In this document: positions 24,980 to 33,579 of the stretch, in pieces | How positions within the stretch are numbered: position 1 is the first letter of the stretch | Layout: every line of letters begins with the position of its first letter | Assembly: GCA_025449645.1 (NCBI GenBank) | Contig: JANWIY010000171.1 | Span: 1 to 35,403 of the forward strand | Reading direction: 5' to 3' | From: Chitinophagaceae bacterium | GTDB lineage: Bacteria > Bacteroidota > Bacteroidia > Chitinophagales > Chitinophagaceae | DNA: 35,403 nucleotides | Program-made: the position numbers and the translations under genes | Notes under the pieces: generated by a model | Databases searched by the model: none | What the model was told of the DNA's origin: nothing | The model's input: the letters and a program-made list of their open reading frames with translations, nothing else

Positions 24980-25510
24980 CTATCCTTGCAGGTATCTTTC
25001 GTGAATAACATTGATATGATGTTTATGATGCCCATATATCAGGTTAAGAAGCAAACGTACAGAAACCAGATTGCCGTCCGCAGTTCCTTTCCTCCCGAGT
25101 TCTTCTTCATTCAAAGATTCAATAAAAGCGATGCTGGATTCTCTAACCAGGCTGAACTCCCGCATGATATCTCCAATTTCTCTTTTGTTTGCTCCCGCAT
25201 GTTCAGCAAATAATTTTTCCTCAAACCCGGGCAATGGTGTTTCATCACCCCGCGAAAACCGAAGTGCGCGGTAAATAAAAACCCGCTCGGAATCAGTTAA
25301 ATGAACCAGGATGTCTTTTATTGTCCATTTCCCTGGCTCATAAGAGTAGGCAAATTTCTCCGGCGGAATCTCGTTCACCAGTTCTTCCGTATCCGCAAAA
25401 ATATCTTCCAGATGGATCAGCAGATTTCCATCATCCGGAACCTGATCGATATAGCGCTGAAAATTCGGAGGGCACTTCTCCTTGGATTTGTATATCTTTT
25501 TGATGTCCAC
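24980..25510 (-). CDS. DinB family protein (putative metal-dependent enzyme)
   Basis: A 176-residue four-helix DinB/YfiT-type protein. The metal triad is likely His70 (ILVHLTDSERVF) with two of the C-terminal histidines in YGHHKHHINVI near 161-165. Some members are thiol transferases with bacillithiol or mycothiol; most are uncharacterised. The start is a GTG at 25510, because the codon two positions upstream is an in-frame TAG and no ATG occurs nearby. It precedes the deoxynucleotidase gene by 6 bases. Cytoplasmic. Confidence 0.85.
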   Translation of the reverse strand: MDIKKIYKSKEKCPPNFQRYIDQVPDDGNLLIHLEDIFADTEELVNEIPPEKFAYSYEPGKWTIKDILVHLTDSERVFIYRALRFSRGDETPLPGFEEKLFAEHAGANKREIGDIMREFSLVRESSIAFIESLNEEELGRKGTADGNLVSVRLLLNLIYGHHKHHINVIHERYLQG

Positions 25511-25634
25511 TCGCTATGTTTTAGATTTCAAATGTAAGAAACATCCTGCCGAAATCGCATCATCATGCATCCTTCAGGTATTGCTCCTTTTCCGCCATGG
25601 TTTTGTGGCCGGATAGCAATGGCGGCATTCGTGA

Positions 25635-27068
25635 TTAAAATTCATTTTTCACCAAATCGTAAAGGCGCCCAAACTTTTTGAATTGTTGCTGATAAACAAA
25701 ATGAATTTCGGAGGAAGGCCTGATTATTTTCAAATTTTTCTCCTCTCCCACCGATGGCAATTTCAGTGCTTCCATACCAGTCTGAACTGCGCCCCATGCA
25801 GCATTCTCTACGGTTTCCGACAGGTAAACCGGCAGGTTAAACACATCAGATAGTATCTGGACCCAAACTTCGTTTTGTGCAAAGCCACCTGTAACATGGA
25901 TGAGCCGGATATCTCTGTTTTCAATAATCGGTATGCTCATCGCATATACACAATAGATTACCGCTTCCATTGCGGCGCGGATCACGTGGTGATTTGTATG
26001 GTTGACAGTTAACCCGAACAAGAGGCCTTTAGCCGAGGCAGTCCACACCGGCGCACGTTCTCCCAGTATGTAAGGAAGAAAAACAAGTCCGTCACTCCCA
26101 GGATTCACCGAATCAGCATGCGCCAGAAAATCGGTTAATGATTCTGTTGAATCGAAAAAATTTTCCCTGAGCCATTGAAGCACAATGGCGCCGTTATTGC
26201 TTGCACCACCGAGCAGGTATTGATTGTGTTTGATGTAATAACAAAAACTGCGCATGGCAGGATCAATCAGTGGTTTCCCAATGATCACCCTCACCGCACT
26301 GCTGGTTCCGATAGTTACGACCAATGATCCATCCCCGCCCGCTGAAGTTCCCAGGTTGGCCATCGCACCATCGCTTCCACCGATGATAAACGGAACAGTT
26401 TTAAGCCGGGGGAACCTGGCGGGGCCTTTAAATACTTCAAGAACCGGCACTATACGCGATAGCTGGTTTTGCTCCAGGCCTGCCACTTTCAGCATGTCCT
26501 GGTCCCATTGCACTGTTTCCAGGTTCATCAGCCCCGTAGCGGAAGCAACAGAAGCATCCACCACATAGGTTGCGAATAATTTGAAAAAAACATATTCCTT
26601 GATGCCAATGAACTTGAAAGCATTTCTGAATAGCAAAGGATCATGCTCCCGCAACCAGATGAGTTTACAAAAAGGGGACATCGCGTGAACGGGAACACCG
26701 GTTTTATGATAGAATTCCGAGGCCCTGTTTTCATTTTGAAATGCGGTTGCAATCGCCGCTGCGCGGTTATCGGCCCAGATCAAACACTTCGAAATTGCCA
26801 TCCCCTCATCGTCGACAGCAATCAGGCTGTGCATGGCTGCGCTAAAGCTGAGAAGCACCGGTTGAACGGGGTAAAAATGCTGAAGAACATTTTCCACACA
26901 TTGAAAAAGGGAACCGGCCACCTCTTCGGGATCCTGTTCACTCCAATCCGGTTTGGGATGAGACATGGCATAGGTAATAGCCTGTTCAAATAATACCTTA
27001 CCATCAGCCGCAAAGGCAATGGCCTTCACAGAAGTGGTCCCAATATCAATTCCAATAAAATAGTCCAT
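25635..27068 (-). CDS. gntK: Gluconokinase (FGGY family)
   Basis: A 477-residue sugar kinase that phosphorylates gluconate to 6-phosphogluconate. It follows Bacillus GntK closely: GIDIGTTSVKAIAF at the start, SFSAAMHSLIAVD, CLIWADNRA, TGVPVHAMSPFCKLIWL, KFIGIKEYVFFKLF, VTIGTSSAVR, GGASNNGAIVLQWL and GERAPVW. These place it with gluconate kinases rather than xylulo- or glycerol kinases. No permease or gnd gene is adjacent. A 14-base palindromic hairpin lies about 40-55 bases upstream of its start and could be an operator. Together with the lactonase-family gene this points to gluconate and pentose-phosphate use, although the two are not in one operon. Confidence 0.85.
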   Translation of the reverse strand: MDYFIGIDIGTTSVKAIAFAADGKVLFEQAITYAMSHPKPDWSEQDPEEVAGSLFQCVENVLQHFYPVQPVLLSFSAAMHSLIAVDDEGMAISKCLIWADNRAAAIATAFQNENRASEFYHKTGVPVHAMSPFCKLIWLREHDPLLFRNAFKFIGIKEYVFFKLFATYVVDASVASATGLMNLETVQWDQDMLKVAGLEQNQLSRIVPVLEVFKGPARFPRLKTVPFIIGGSDGAMANLGTSAGGDGSLVVTIGTSSAVRVIIGKPLIDPAMRSFCYYIKHNQYLLGGASNNGAIVLQWLRENFFDSTESLTDFLAHADSVNPGSDGLVFLPYILGERAPVWTASAKGLLFGLTVNHTNHHVIRAAMEAVIYCVYAMSIPIIENRDIRLIHVTGGFAQNEVWVQILSDVFNLPVYLSETVENAAWGAVQTGMEALKLPSVGEEKNLKIIRPSSEIHFVYQQQFKKFGRLYDLVKNEF

Positions 27069-27108
27069 TTAAATATTAAGCAGGCTCAAATATAATTACT
27101 TAGCGGTA

Positions 27109-27122
27109 TGCCAGGGCTGGCA
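27109..27122 (-). promoter_or_regulatory. Short perfect inverted repeat upstream of gluconokinase
   Basis: TGCCAG and CTGGCA flank two bases, centred about 48 bases upstream of the gluconokinase start and 35 bases after the end of the small proline-rich frame. It has no T-run, so a terminator is unlikely; a protein-binding site for gntK control is possible. Confidence 0.3.
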
Positions 27123-27149
27123 CATTTTATTGGATAAGGGATTTATTTC

Positions 27150-27335
27150 TCAGTGAGCTGCGCGTATCGGCGGTGGCGTCGGAATTGGATCCGTATGTGG
27201 TGGTAAAGGTGCTGGTTCCACCGGAGGTATCTCAGGCTCCGGTTTCGGCGGCGGATTTTCCGGCGCCGATTGGGAATTGGCCGCGTGGGTAATAGACATC
27301 GTACTATCTTTACCTGGAATGAATACATACTTCAT
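27150..27335 (-). CDS. Small proline-rich hypothetical protein
   Basis: A 61-residue frame whose second half is almost all Pro, Glu and small residues (PPPKPEPEIPPVEPAPLPP). The first 12 residues (MKYVFIPGKDST) are ordinary; there is no signal peptide. It is divergent from the SDR gene across 45 bases and lies upstream of gluconokinase on the same strand. The GC-rich codon bias needed for Pro could also come from chance low-complexity DNA; the same bases read in another frame give an Arg-rich protein. I cannot name a family. Confidence 0.35.
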   Translation of the reverse strand: MKYVFIPGKDSTMSITHAANSQSAPENPPPKPEPEIPPVEPAPLPPHTDPIPTPPPIRAAH

Positions 27336-27380
27336 GCCATGGATAAAGGTTCAGTTTATTCATGAATTATTCTTTTCGCC

Positions 27381-28199
27381 ATGTACTTTAAAAACAAAAC
27401 CGTCCTTATTACAGGCGCCAGCCGCGGCATAGGAAAAGCAATAGCGTTGAAACTGGCTTCTGCAGGTGCGAATATTGTGATTGCGGCAAAATCTACCACC
27501 GAAAACAACCGCTTGGGAGGTACTATTTTTGCCACCGCCAAGGAGGTGGAATCGGCCGGAGGGAAAGCCCTGCCGGTATTCTGCGATATCCGCGATGAAC
27601 TACTCATCAGGGAGGTTATGGAAAAAACAGCCGAGAAATTCGGGTCGCTGGATATACTCATCAACAATGCCTCGGCCATTAATCTGAACAATACGGTGCA
27701 AATGGAGGCGAAGCGATTTGACCTCATGTTTGATATCAATGTCAGGGGAACTTTTATGGTGACCAAAATGGCCTATCCTATGCTGAAGGCATCCGTCAAT
27801 CCCCATATCCTCACTTTGTCCCCGCCGTTGGATATGAACATGAAATGGTTCAAATCCCATCTGGCATATACGGTTAGCAAATACAATATGACCCTGATGG
27901 CAAAAGCCTGGGCAGAAGAATTTAAAAAAGAAGGAATTGCTTCAAATACACTCTGGCCCGCCACCACAATCGCCACCGCTGCGGTAATGAATTTACTGGG
28001 GGGTGAAGAACTCATCCGGCGCAGCCGCAAGCCCGAAATCATGGCAGATGCGACTTTTTATATCCTCCAGAAGGATTCCGGCTCTAATACGGGTAATACT
28101 TATCTCGATGAAGAAGTTCTCAGGGAGGCAGGCGTTACCAATCTGGATCAATATGCAGTTACCCCGGGCGGAGTCCTGCAGAAGGATTTGTTTTTGTAA
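27381..28199 (+). CDS. Short-chain dehydrogenase/reductase, HSDL2-like
   Basis: A 272-residue SDR with NAD(P)-binding TGASRGIG at 11-18 and the catalytic pair in YTVSK (Y163, K167). The middle motifs ILTLSPPLDMNMKWF and NTLWPATTIATAAVMNLLGGEE match the hydroxysteroid dehydrogenase-like protein 2 (HSDL2) group, where the active-site Ser lies in the LSPP segment. The natural substrate is unknown; lipid or fatty-acid metabolism is commonly suggested for the group. It stands alone, divergent from the small proline-rich frame, and is followed by a transporter gene on the same strand after 86 bases. Confidence 0.88.
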   Translation: MYFKNKTVLITGASRGIGKAIALKLASAGANIVIAAKSTTENNRLGGTIFATAKEVESAGGKALPVFCDIRDELLIREVMEKTAEKFGSLDILINNASAINLNNTVQMEAKRFDLMFDINVRGTFMVTKMAYPMLKASVNPHILTLSPPLDMNMKWFKSHLAYTVSKYNMTLMAKAWAEEFKKEGIASNTLWPATTIATAAVMNLLGGEELIRRSRKPEIMADATFYILQKDSGSNTGNTYLDEEVLREAGVTNLDQYAVTPGGVLQKDLFL

Positions 28200-28285
28200 T
28201 CCGGTCTTGTTTTTCGAAAATATGCGCCCAAAGGAGCCAGAAGAATGAATTTAAGCAGCATCAATTTGTAAAAATTCCCGGCATA

Positions 28286-29233
28286 ATGATGAATCCTACT
28301 GATCCAAAAGCACCCCGTTCAGGCTCGGTTATTCTTGCATTCCTTACCGTATATATTGTTTGGGGTTCAACTTATTTTTTCATACGCCATGCTCTTTTTG
28401 GCGGGTTCCCTCCGCTTGTGCTGGGTGCAATCCGTTTTATTTTGGCGGGCCTGATCATGATGGCTTGGTCGGTCTTAAGAAAGGTGAAGCTGTTCGACAG
28501 GAGAGCTATAAAAACAGCCGCCGTCAGCGGTTTTTTTATTTTGTTTATCGGCAACGGCATGGTGATCTGGATGGAACAATACATGAGCACGGCCTGGGTT
28601 GCTATTATTGTCTCCGCCGCACCTATCTGGTTTGTGGTATATGACAAACGGAATTGGAAAGACAATTTTCGAAGTAAATCCATTATGGCCGGACTGGTCC
28701 TGGGCATACTGGGAATTTTCCTGTTATTCGCCGGAAATATGTCATCAGCTTCGCCAGCGAAATCCAACCCGATGCAGAATCTGGCCCTGATTTCCCTGCT
28801 CATCGGGTCTATGAGTTGGGTGATCGGTTCCTTGTTTGCGAAATACAGCAAACCCCAATTTCCCGCGGTTGTTAATATAACCTGGCAAATGCTTTTTGCC
28901 GGAATTTATTTTCTGGCCGGCGCGTTTTTAAAAAATGAATTCAATGGTTTCCAGATTGCAAACGTCTCTATTGATGCATGGGCTTCCGTATGTTATCTGA
29001 TCATCTTCGGATCCATCATGGGCTATGGTTGTTATGTATGGCTTTTGCAGGTCAGACCTGCGGCCCAGGTGAGCACCTATGCTTACGTGAATCCTGTAGT
29101 GGCCGTTTTACTGGGAGTTTGCCTTGCTTCAGAACATATCAGCATGCTGCAGCTGACCGGTCTGCTGGTGATTCTGCTAAGTGTATTGCTGATCAATCTG
29201 AAAAAATATATTAAAAAAACTTTCTTAGCCTGA
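28286..29233 (+). CDS. EamA family transporter (full-length DMT, YedA/RarD-like)
   Basis: A 315-residue inner-membrane protein with ten hydrophobic segments and two EamA repeats. The first repeat has VYIVWGSTYFFIRHALFGGF and VLGAIRFILAGLIMM; the second ends with STYAYVNPVVAVLLGVCLASE, a signature of the YedA-type drug/metabolite exporters. The likely role is export of amino acids or other small metabolites. Two ATG codons stand at the start (28286 and 28289); either would do. It follows the SDR gene on the same strand; a link in function is not evident. Confidence 0.9.
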   Translation: MMNPTDPKAPRSGSVILAFLTVYIVWGSTYFFIRHALFGGFPPLVLGAIRFILAGLIMMAWSVLRKVKLFDRRAIKTAAVSGFFILFIGNGMVIWMEQYMSTAWVAIIVSAAPIWFVVYDKRNWKDNFRSKSIMAGLVLGILGIFLLFAGNMSSASPAKSNPMQNLALISLLIGSMSWVIGSLFAKYSKPQFPAVVNITWQMLFAGIYFLAGAFLKNEFNGFQIANVSIDAWASVCYLIIFGSIMGYGCYVWLLQVRPAAQVSTYAYVNPVVAVLLGVCLASEHISMLQLTGLLVILLSVLLINLKKYIKKTFLA

Positions 29234-29338
29234 TCATGGAACCCGTTTTGCATGTTTAATATTCTGATTGCAACCCCAACACAAAAAGATAATCCGGTTT
29301 GATTCGCGGATGTATTAATTTTAGACTCTACTATTTTT

Positions 29339-30415
29339 ATGATGACTTATCAGCAAATAACAAGTTTATTAGGCAGGGAGAATGAAGATCTTTTCACGCA
29401 CACCTGTTCGAAAGTTCCAAAGACGGAACTCCGGCTTCCATCACCTCATTTCATTTCCGAGGTATGGGGAAATTCTAACCGGAACCTTCAAACACTCCGC
29501 AGCCTGCAACATCTTTTTGGAACCGGACGGCTGGCGGGGACGGGATACCTTTCCATATTTCCGGTTGATCAGGGCGTTGAGCATAGTGCGGGCGCTTCTT
29601 TTGCAAAAAATCCAATGTATTTCGATCCTGAAAATATAGTGAGGCTGGCTCTCGAAGCCGGGTGCAATGCTGTTGCCAGCACTTTTGGAATACTCGGTGC
29701 GGTAGCGCGGAAATATGCACACCGGATTCCATTTATAGTAAAGATCAATCACAACGAACTCCTCACATACCCCAATAAATTTGATCAGATCATTTTTGGA
29801 TCTGTAAAAGATGCATGGAATATGGGTGCGGCCGCCGTAGGTGCAACCATTTATTTCGGATCGGAAGAATCAGACCGGCAGATTACACAAATCGCCCTGG
29901 CCTTCGATGAAGCCCACCGCCTGGGCATGGCAACCGTGCTATGGTGTTATCTCCGGAATAAAGCATTTGTGAAAGACGGAAAAGATTATCATGTATCGGC
30001 GGACCTGACAGGACAGGCCAACTATCTCGGGGCAACCATACAGGCAGACATTCTGAAACAAAAATTGCCGGAACTAAATGGAGGGTACAAGGCCCTGAAC
30101 ATGGGCGATAGTCATTATGGAAAACTCGATGAAAGAATGTACACCGAACTGTCTTCCGATCATCCGATTGATCTCTGCCGCTACCAGGTACTCAATGGCC
30201 TTGCCGGCCGCGCGGGCCTGATTAATTCGGGCGGTGCATCGGAAGGCGACAAAGACCTGATGGAGGCGGTACGCACTGCCGTGATTAACAAAAGAGCGGG
30301 CGGCTCGGGTATGATATCAGGCAGAAAAGCTTTTCAAAGATCCTTTAAAGATGGCCTGCACCTGTTAAACTGTATTCAGGATGTTTACCTGGAAAAACAA
30401 ATTACGGTTGCATGA
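29339..30415 (+). CDS. fbaB: Class I fructose-bisphosphate aldolase (FbaB type)
   Basis: A 358-residue glycolytic/gluconeogenic aldolase that cleaves fructose 1,6-bisphosphate to dihydroxyacetone phosphate and glyceraldehyde 3-phosphate by a Schiff base. It is nearly collinear with E. coli Fba[86 protein letters not shown] and DILKQK (the likely Schiff-base lysine region), then [11 protein letters not shown]. It overlaps the HAD phosphatase gene by four bases (ATGA), so the two are translated together. Cytoplasmic. Confidence 0.95.
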   Translation: MMTYQQITSLLGRENEDLFTHTCSKVPKTELRLPSPHFISEVWGNSNRNLQTLRSLQHLFGTGRLAGTGYLSIFPVDQGVEHSAGASFAKNPMYFDPENIVRLALEAGCNAVASTFGILGAVARKYAHRIPFIVKINHNELLTYPNKFDQIIFGSVKDAWNMGAAAVGATIYFGSEESDRQITQIALAFDEAHRLGMATVLWCYLRNKAFVKDGKDYHVSADLTGQANYLGATIQADILKQKLPELNGGYKALNMGDSHYGKLDERMYTELSSDHPIDLCRYQVLNGLAGRAGLINSGGASEGDKDLMEAVRTAVINKRAGGSGMISGRKAFQRSFKDGLHLLNCIQDVYLEKQITVA

Positions 30416-31038
30416 ATAAAAAAAAACAGCTTGCGCCAACAACCATTTTCACAGATATCGGCGGTGTAATGCTTACGAACGGATGGGATAGAAATGGCCG
30501 ATTGCGGGCAATTAAGAAATTCAGTTTAGATCCCGTAGAAACGGAAGAAAGGCACCATCTCACATTCGATACTTATGAATCCGGAAAAATTTCCCTGGAG
30601 GAATACCTCAGGCGCCTCGTATTTTACAAAAAAAGAAATTTTAGTCTATCTGACTTCAGGAATTTCATGTTCGAGCAATCGAGGCCTTTTCCCGATATGC
30701 TAAAACTTATCCGCGGAATAAAGGACAAGTATGGAATTAAGATCGCCGTCGTAAGCAATGAAGGCAGAGAACTGAACAATTACCGGATTGAAACTTTCAA
30801 GCTGAATGAGTTTGTTGATTTTTTCATTTCGTCCTGCTTTGTGCATTTCAGAAAACCCGATGCTGATATTTTTAAGGTGGCCCTGGACATTGCCCAGGTC
30901 ACGCCGGAAAAAGTGATTTATATCGAAGACAGGCCGATGTTTGTAGAAGTAGCTGATAGTCTTGGAATCCGCGGAATCATTCACAAAGATTATCAAACAA
31001 CCAGCAAGTTGCTGGCTTCATTTGGCTGGGAACTTTAA
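30412..31038 (+). CDS. HAD superfamily phosphatase, YihX-like
   Basis: A 208-residue HAD hydrolase. Motif I is FTDIGGVML: the nucleophile Asp is present but the second Asp of the usual DxD is Gly, as also occurs in parts of the YihX/epoxide-hydrolase-like branch. Motif II is VVSNEG, the lysine lies in FRKPDADIF, and motif III is [10 protein letters not shown]. The helical cap lies between about residues 25 and 90. It overlaps the fbaB stop by four bases, which suggests a sugar-phosphate or glycolytic side-product phosphatase acting with the aldolase. The missing acid makes phosphatase activity uncertain. Confidence 0.82.
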   Translation: MNKKKQLAPTTIFTDIGGVMLTNGWDRNGRLRAIKKFSLDPVETEERHHLTFDTYESGKISLEEYLRRLVFYKKRNFSLSDFRNFMFEQSRPFPDMLKLIRGIKDKYGIKIAVVSNEGRELNNYRIETFKLNEFVDFFISSCFVHFRKPDADIFKVALDIAQVTPEKVIYIEDRPMFVEVADSLGIRGIIHKDYQTTSKLLASFGWEL

Positions 31039-31099
31039 AGCTCCACTTTGAACGTCTGGTCATAATCAAAATCAATGTAAGTTATCTGCAAAACTTCGG

Positions 31100-31107
31100 T
31101 AGTTTTG
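31100..31107 (+). promoter_or_regulatory. Candidate -7 promoter element
   Basis: TAGTTTTG matches the Bacteroidota -7 consensus TAnnTTTG exactly and ends 5 bases before the ATG of the lipoprotein gene, so transcription would start at or next to the start codon. No good -33 element is seen 20 bases upstream, which keeps the call weak. Confidence 0.3.
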
Positions 31108-31112
31108 TTTTC

Positions 31113-31637
31113 ATGAATAGCCTGATAGCAAATCATTGCTCCGGTGCGAAATTCATTTGCACCGGGGTTGTTATTTTTATTTCCTGTATTCTTTTATCCT
31201 GTAAGAATAATGGGGAAAGGCTCACGGCAATGGAATTCAATGCTGTTCAGGATAGCGTCCGTCAAATGGCCGATTTAATTGCCAGGGATGTTTCCTCTGA
31301 AGGACCAGTTGCATGGCTTAAATATTTTGAAAACTCTCCGGATTTTTTCATGGCTTCCGCAGGGCAGCTCGTTTTCCCATCCAAGGATTCCGCAATAAGC
31401 TACGTTAAAAATAAGCTGGTCACCACCATTAAGAAAATTGATCTCCGGTGGAATAACCTGCGCATCGACCCACTTACGCCGCGACTGGCAGGAATTTCAG
31501 CAGATTTCCATGAAGATATCATGGGATTCGACGATAGAAAAATGCCGGTCGACGGATATTTTACTGGAATCGCGAAACAAACTTCCGAGGGCTGGCAATT
31601 ACGCAATGCACATTGGTCAATTTTGACTTCACGTTAG
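31113..31637 (+). CDS. NTF2-like (SnoaL/DUF4440-type) lipoprotein
   Basis: A 174-residue protein with an N-terminal signal segment ending in a lipobox near residue 30 (ILLSC, Cys30). The rest follows the cystatin-like NTF2/DUF4440 pattern: a long helix (AVQDSVRQMADLIARDV), WLKYF, DSAISYVKN, then three or four strands ending GYFTGIAKQTSEGWQLRNAHWS, where the GWQLRNAHWS end is typical. Such proteins are often uncharacterised; some bind small hydrophobic ligands. It probably sits on the outer membrane facing the periplasm or surface. It follows the fbaB-HAD pair on the same strand but has its own upstream region. Confidence 0.7.
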   Translation: MNSLIANHCSGAKFICTGVVIFISCILLSCKNNGERLTAMEFNAVQDSVRQMADLIARDVSSEGPVAWLKYFENSPDFFMASAGQLVFPSKDSAISYVKNKLVTTIKKIDLRWNNLRIDPLTPRLAGISADFHEDIMGFDDRKMPVDGYFTGIAKQTSEGWQLRNAHWSILTSR

Positions 31638-31664
31638 CATCACTAAGCGGGATCAGCCAATTAA

Positions 31665-32108
31665 ATGAATCAGAAAATACTTATTGTCTTCACACTTTTT
31701 CTGTTAATTACCATACTACTGCTTCTGCTTTTTTCGGATGCAAAATCAAAGAGCAGCAGGATAAAGGTAATTGTGATTTTATGTGGCCATCCTGTTGATT
31801 CAACCATCATGGATACAATTAACGGCTTTTTGGAAAGACTGGCTACTGAAAATAATTTTGTATTCACGATGGCAGACCATGTTGAAGACCCCTATATGAG
31901 GTACCCCGAATCCCAAGGAGTTCTGCTGGAATTGCAGTCAGTTTCTTTTGCGGTAGAATTAGTTGAGAAAGAATTGTATTCCGATGGAAATCTTACGATT
32001 CAAATTGATATTGGCCGGGATGCAGAACATTGTAGTGATCCCGATTTCCTGTTCCGGGTACGGGATACCATTCTTCGTGTCGCGTCAGGCATCCCCCAGG
32101 GGAAATAG
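31665..32108 (+). CDS. Hypothetical protein with one N-terminal membrane segment
   Basis: A 147-residue protein with a strongly hydrophobic segment at about residues 5-23 (Ile/Leu-rich) that could be a membrane anchor or an uncleaved signal, followed by a soluble alpha/beta part of about 120 residues. It has single Cys residues at about 40 and 128 but no clear motif. I do not recognise the family. It begins 28 bases after the NTF2-like gene and is probably co-transcribed. It converges on the aldose epimerase gene. Confidence 0.55.
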   Translation: MNQKILIVFTLFLLITILLLLLFSDAKSKSSRIKVIVILCGHPVDSTIMDTINGFLERLATENNFVFTMADHVEDPYMRYPESQGVLLELQSVSFAVELVEKELYSDGNLTIQIDIGRDAEHCSDPDFLFRVRDTILRVASGIPQGK

Positions 32109-32159
32109 TCCTTCCCGGCACCGAAATAAATTCCTGGCGTGCCGGCCATCGGTTCCCGT

Positions 32160-33329
32160 CTATTTTTTGATACTAAATTTATAAATTGTCGTTTGGTGAT
32201 ATGTTTGTCCCGGGTCTAATATGGAACTGGGAAACCCCGGTTGATTGGGTGAATCCGGGAAATGCTGGGTTTCCAGACATAATGCAGCATGCTGAACGAT
32301 CTTCTTTCCGTCCCTTCCCGTCAGACTGCCATCCAGGAAATTACCTGTATAAAATTGAATGCCGGGCTGAGTGGTCCATACTTCCATATAGCGACCGGTA
32401 GCTTCATCATAAACCGAAGCCGCCAGGGCAATCCCACTTTCCGTTTTGTCAATTACAAAATTGTGATCATATCCGCCTTTCACGCGACCGATGTCTTTCC
32501 CGATTTTCTTACCAGCCATAAAATCCATTGCCGTATTCTTAACCGGCGCAATCTGGCCTGTCGGAATTAAGGATTCATTTACAGGTGTATAATGGGAGGC
32601 CTGGAGGGACAACACTTCCTTCAGGATCGTGGAATCTTTTCCTGCAGACAGATTGAAGTAAGCGTGGTTGGTCAGGTTTACGGGTGTCTTTTTATCGCTT
32701 ACTGCAGTATAATCAATCTTAAGTCCGTTGTCTTCCATTACCGTATAAACTACTTTCACCGTGAGGCTACCGGGAAATCCTTCTTCTGCATCTGGACTGG
32801 TGTAGGACAAAGCCAGGCTGGAATCATTAACACCATCAACAGTCCAGATTACCTTGTCAAAACCTTTGATGCCTCCGTGAAGTGTATTGCCGTGATCGTT
32901 TGCCGCCAAAACAAATTGTTTCCCTTCAATTGAAAATCTTGCATTGGCAATACGGTTCGCATAGCGACCGACCAGCGCACCAAAGAAAGGGTTTCCCTTC
33001 TGCAGATAACCTGCCAGGGAATCATAACCAAGTATAATATCTCCGGATTTGCCCGATCTGTCGGGTGTCCATAATTCGAGAAGTGTTCCGCCGTAATTGG
33101 AAACAACCGCCTTCATGCCATGTCGGTTTTGTAAGGTATAGCTGTAGACAGTATCCTTACTGATCACCCCGAATACCTTCTTTTTTCCATTTTCCATAAC
33201 AACGATTTCTTTGGTTTTTTCAGGTGTCTGATTGCAGCCTGTCAGGAAGCTTCCCATGATAAGATATGAAAAGACCAGGCCGGTGACTGCTTTTGCAGCT
33301 TTTTGTTTTGTTAACCGTTGAATTGACAT
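32160..33329 (-). CDS. galM: Aldose 1-epimerase (galactose mutarotase) lipoprotein
   Basis: A 389-residue enzyme interconverting alpha and beta anomers of hexoses. The N-terminus has a lipobox, SFLTGC, with Cys32, so it is a membrane-anchored exported form, common in Bacteroidota glycan loci. The catalytic domain shows VSNYGGTLLELWTPD, GRYANRIANARF, GNTLHGGIKGFDK, the His of NLTNHAYFNL and the Glu of CLETQHFPD near the end. I chose the ATG at 33329; 12 codons more are open upstream but the lipobox then sits too far in. It is divergent from the GH32 gene across 250 bases, so the two may share control in sugar use. Confidence 0.88.
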   Translation of the reverse strand: MSIQRLTKQKAAKAVTGLVFSYLIMGSFLTGCNQTPEKTKEIVVMENGKKKVFGVISKDTVYSYTLQNRHGMKAVVSNYGGTLLELWTPDRSGKSGDIILGYDSLAGYLQKGNPFFGALVGRYANRIANARFSIEGKQFVLAANDHGNTLHGGIKGFDKVIWTVDGVNDSSLALSYTSPDAEEGFPGSLTVKVVYTVMEDNGLKIDYTAVSDKKTPVNLTNHAYFNLSAGKDSTILKEVLSLQASHYTPVNESLIPTGQIAPVKNTAMDFMAGKKIGKDIGRVKGGYDHNFVIDKTESGIALAASVYDEATGRYMEVWTTQPGIQFYTGNFLDGSLTGRDGKKIVQHAALCLETQHFPDSPNQPGFPSSILDPGQTYHQTTIYKFSIKK

Positions 33330-33579
33330 GTCTATAAATATACAACATTTTACAGGCCCGTTCATTTGGAGGAGGTCTTATGATCAGTTGTATCAGCGGA
33401 AACGCGCACGCGCCGTTTAGCGACAAAAAATTGTTTGGTGATATCCGGCTGACTGTCGCCGGGTAATAACCCAAAAGGCTTCGGTGGATCAATCCGGCCG
33501 AAAATAACCTTGATTATGGCAGCCAGTGCCTTTTCGGGTCGCAGAAAATAAGACTAACTTTCAAAGCAAAACAAGTACT
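33330..33579. promoter_or_regulatory. Divergent promoter region of galM and GH32
   Basis: This 250-base gap separates two divergent genes and must hold both promoters. TAACTTTC at 33555-33562 with a T-run 20 bases upstream (33531-33534) is a weak Bacteroidota-type candidate for the GH32 gene. I see no obvious long inverted repeat that would mark a regulator site. Confidence 0.35.

Noticed and set aside
27143..27328. Arg-rich 61-codon frame overlapping the proline-rich frame
   Set aside because: It is the out-of-frame reading of the same repetitive GC-rich bases and has an implausible composition.
32115..32145. 7-bp GC-rich inverted repeat between convergent genes as a terminator
   Set aside because: The loop is 17 bases and no T-run follows on either strand, so it does not look like a functional intrinsic terminator.
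33526..33579. GTG start 18 codons upstream of the GH32 gene
   Set aside because: It would place 18 polar residues before the signal peptide; the ATG at 33580 gives a normal signal sequence.
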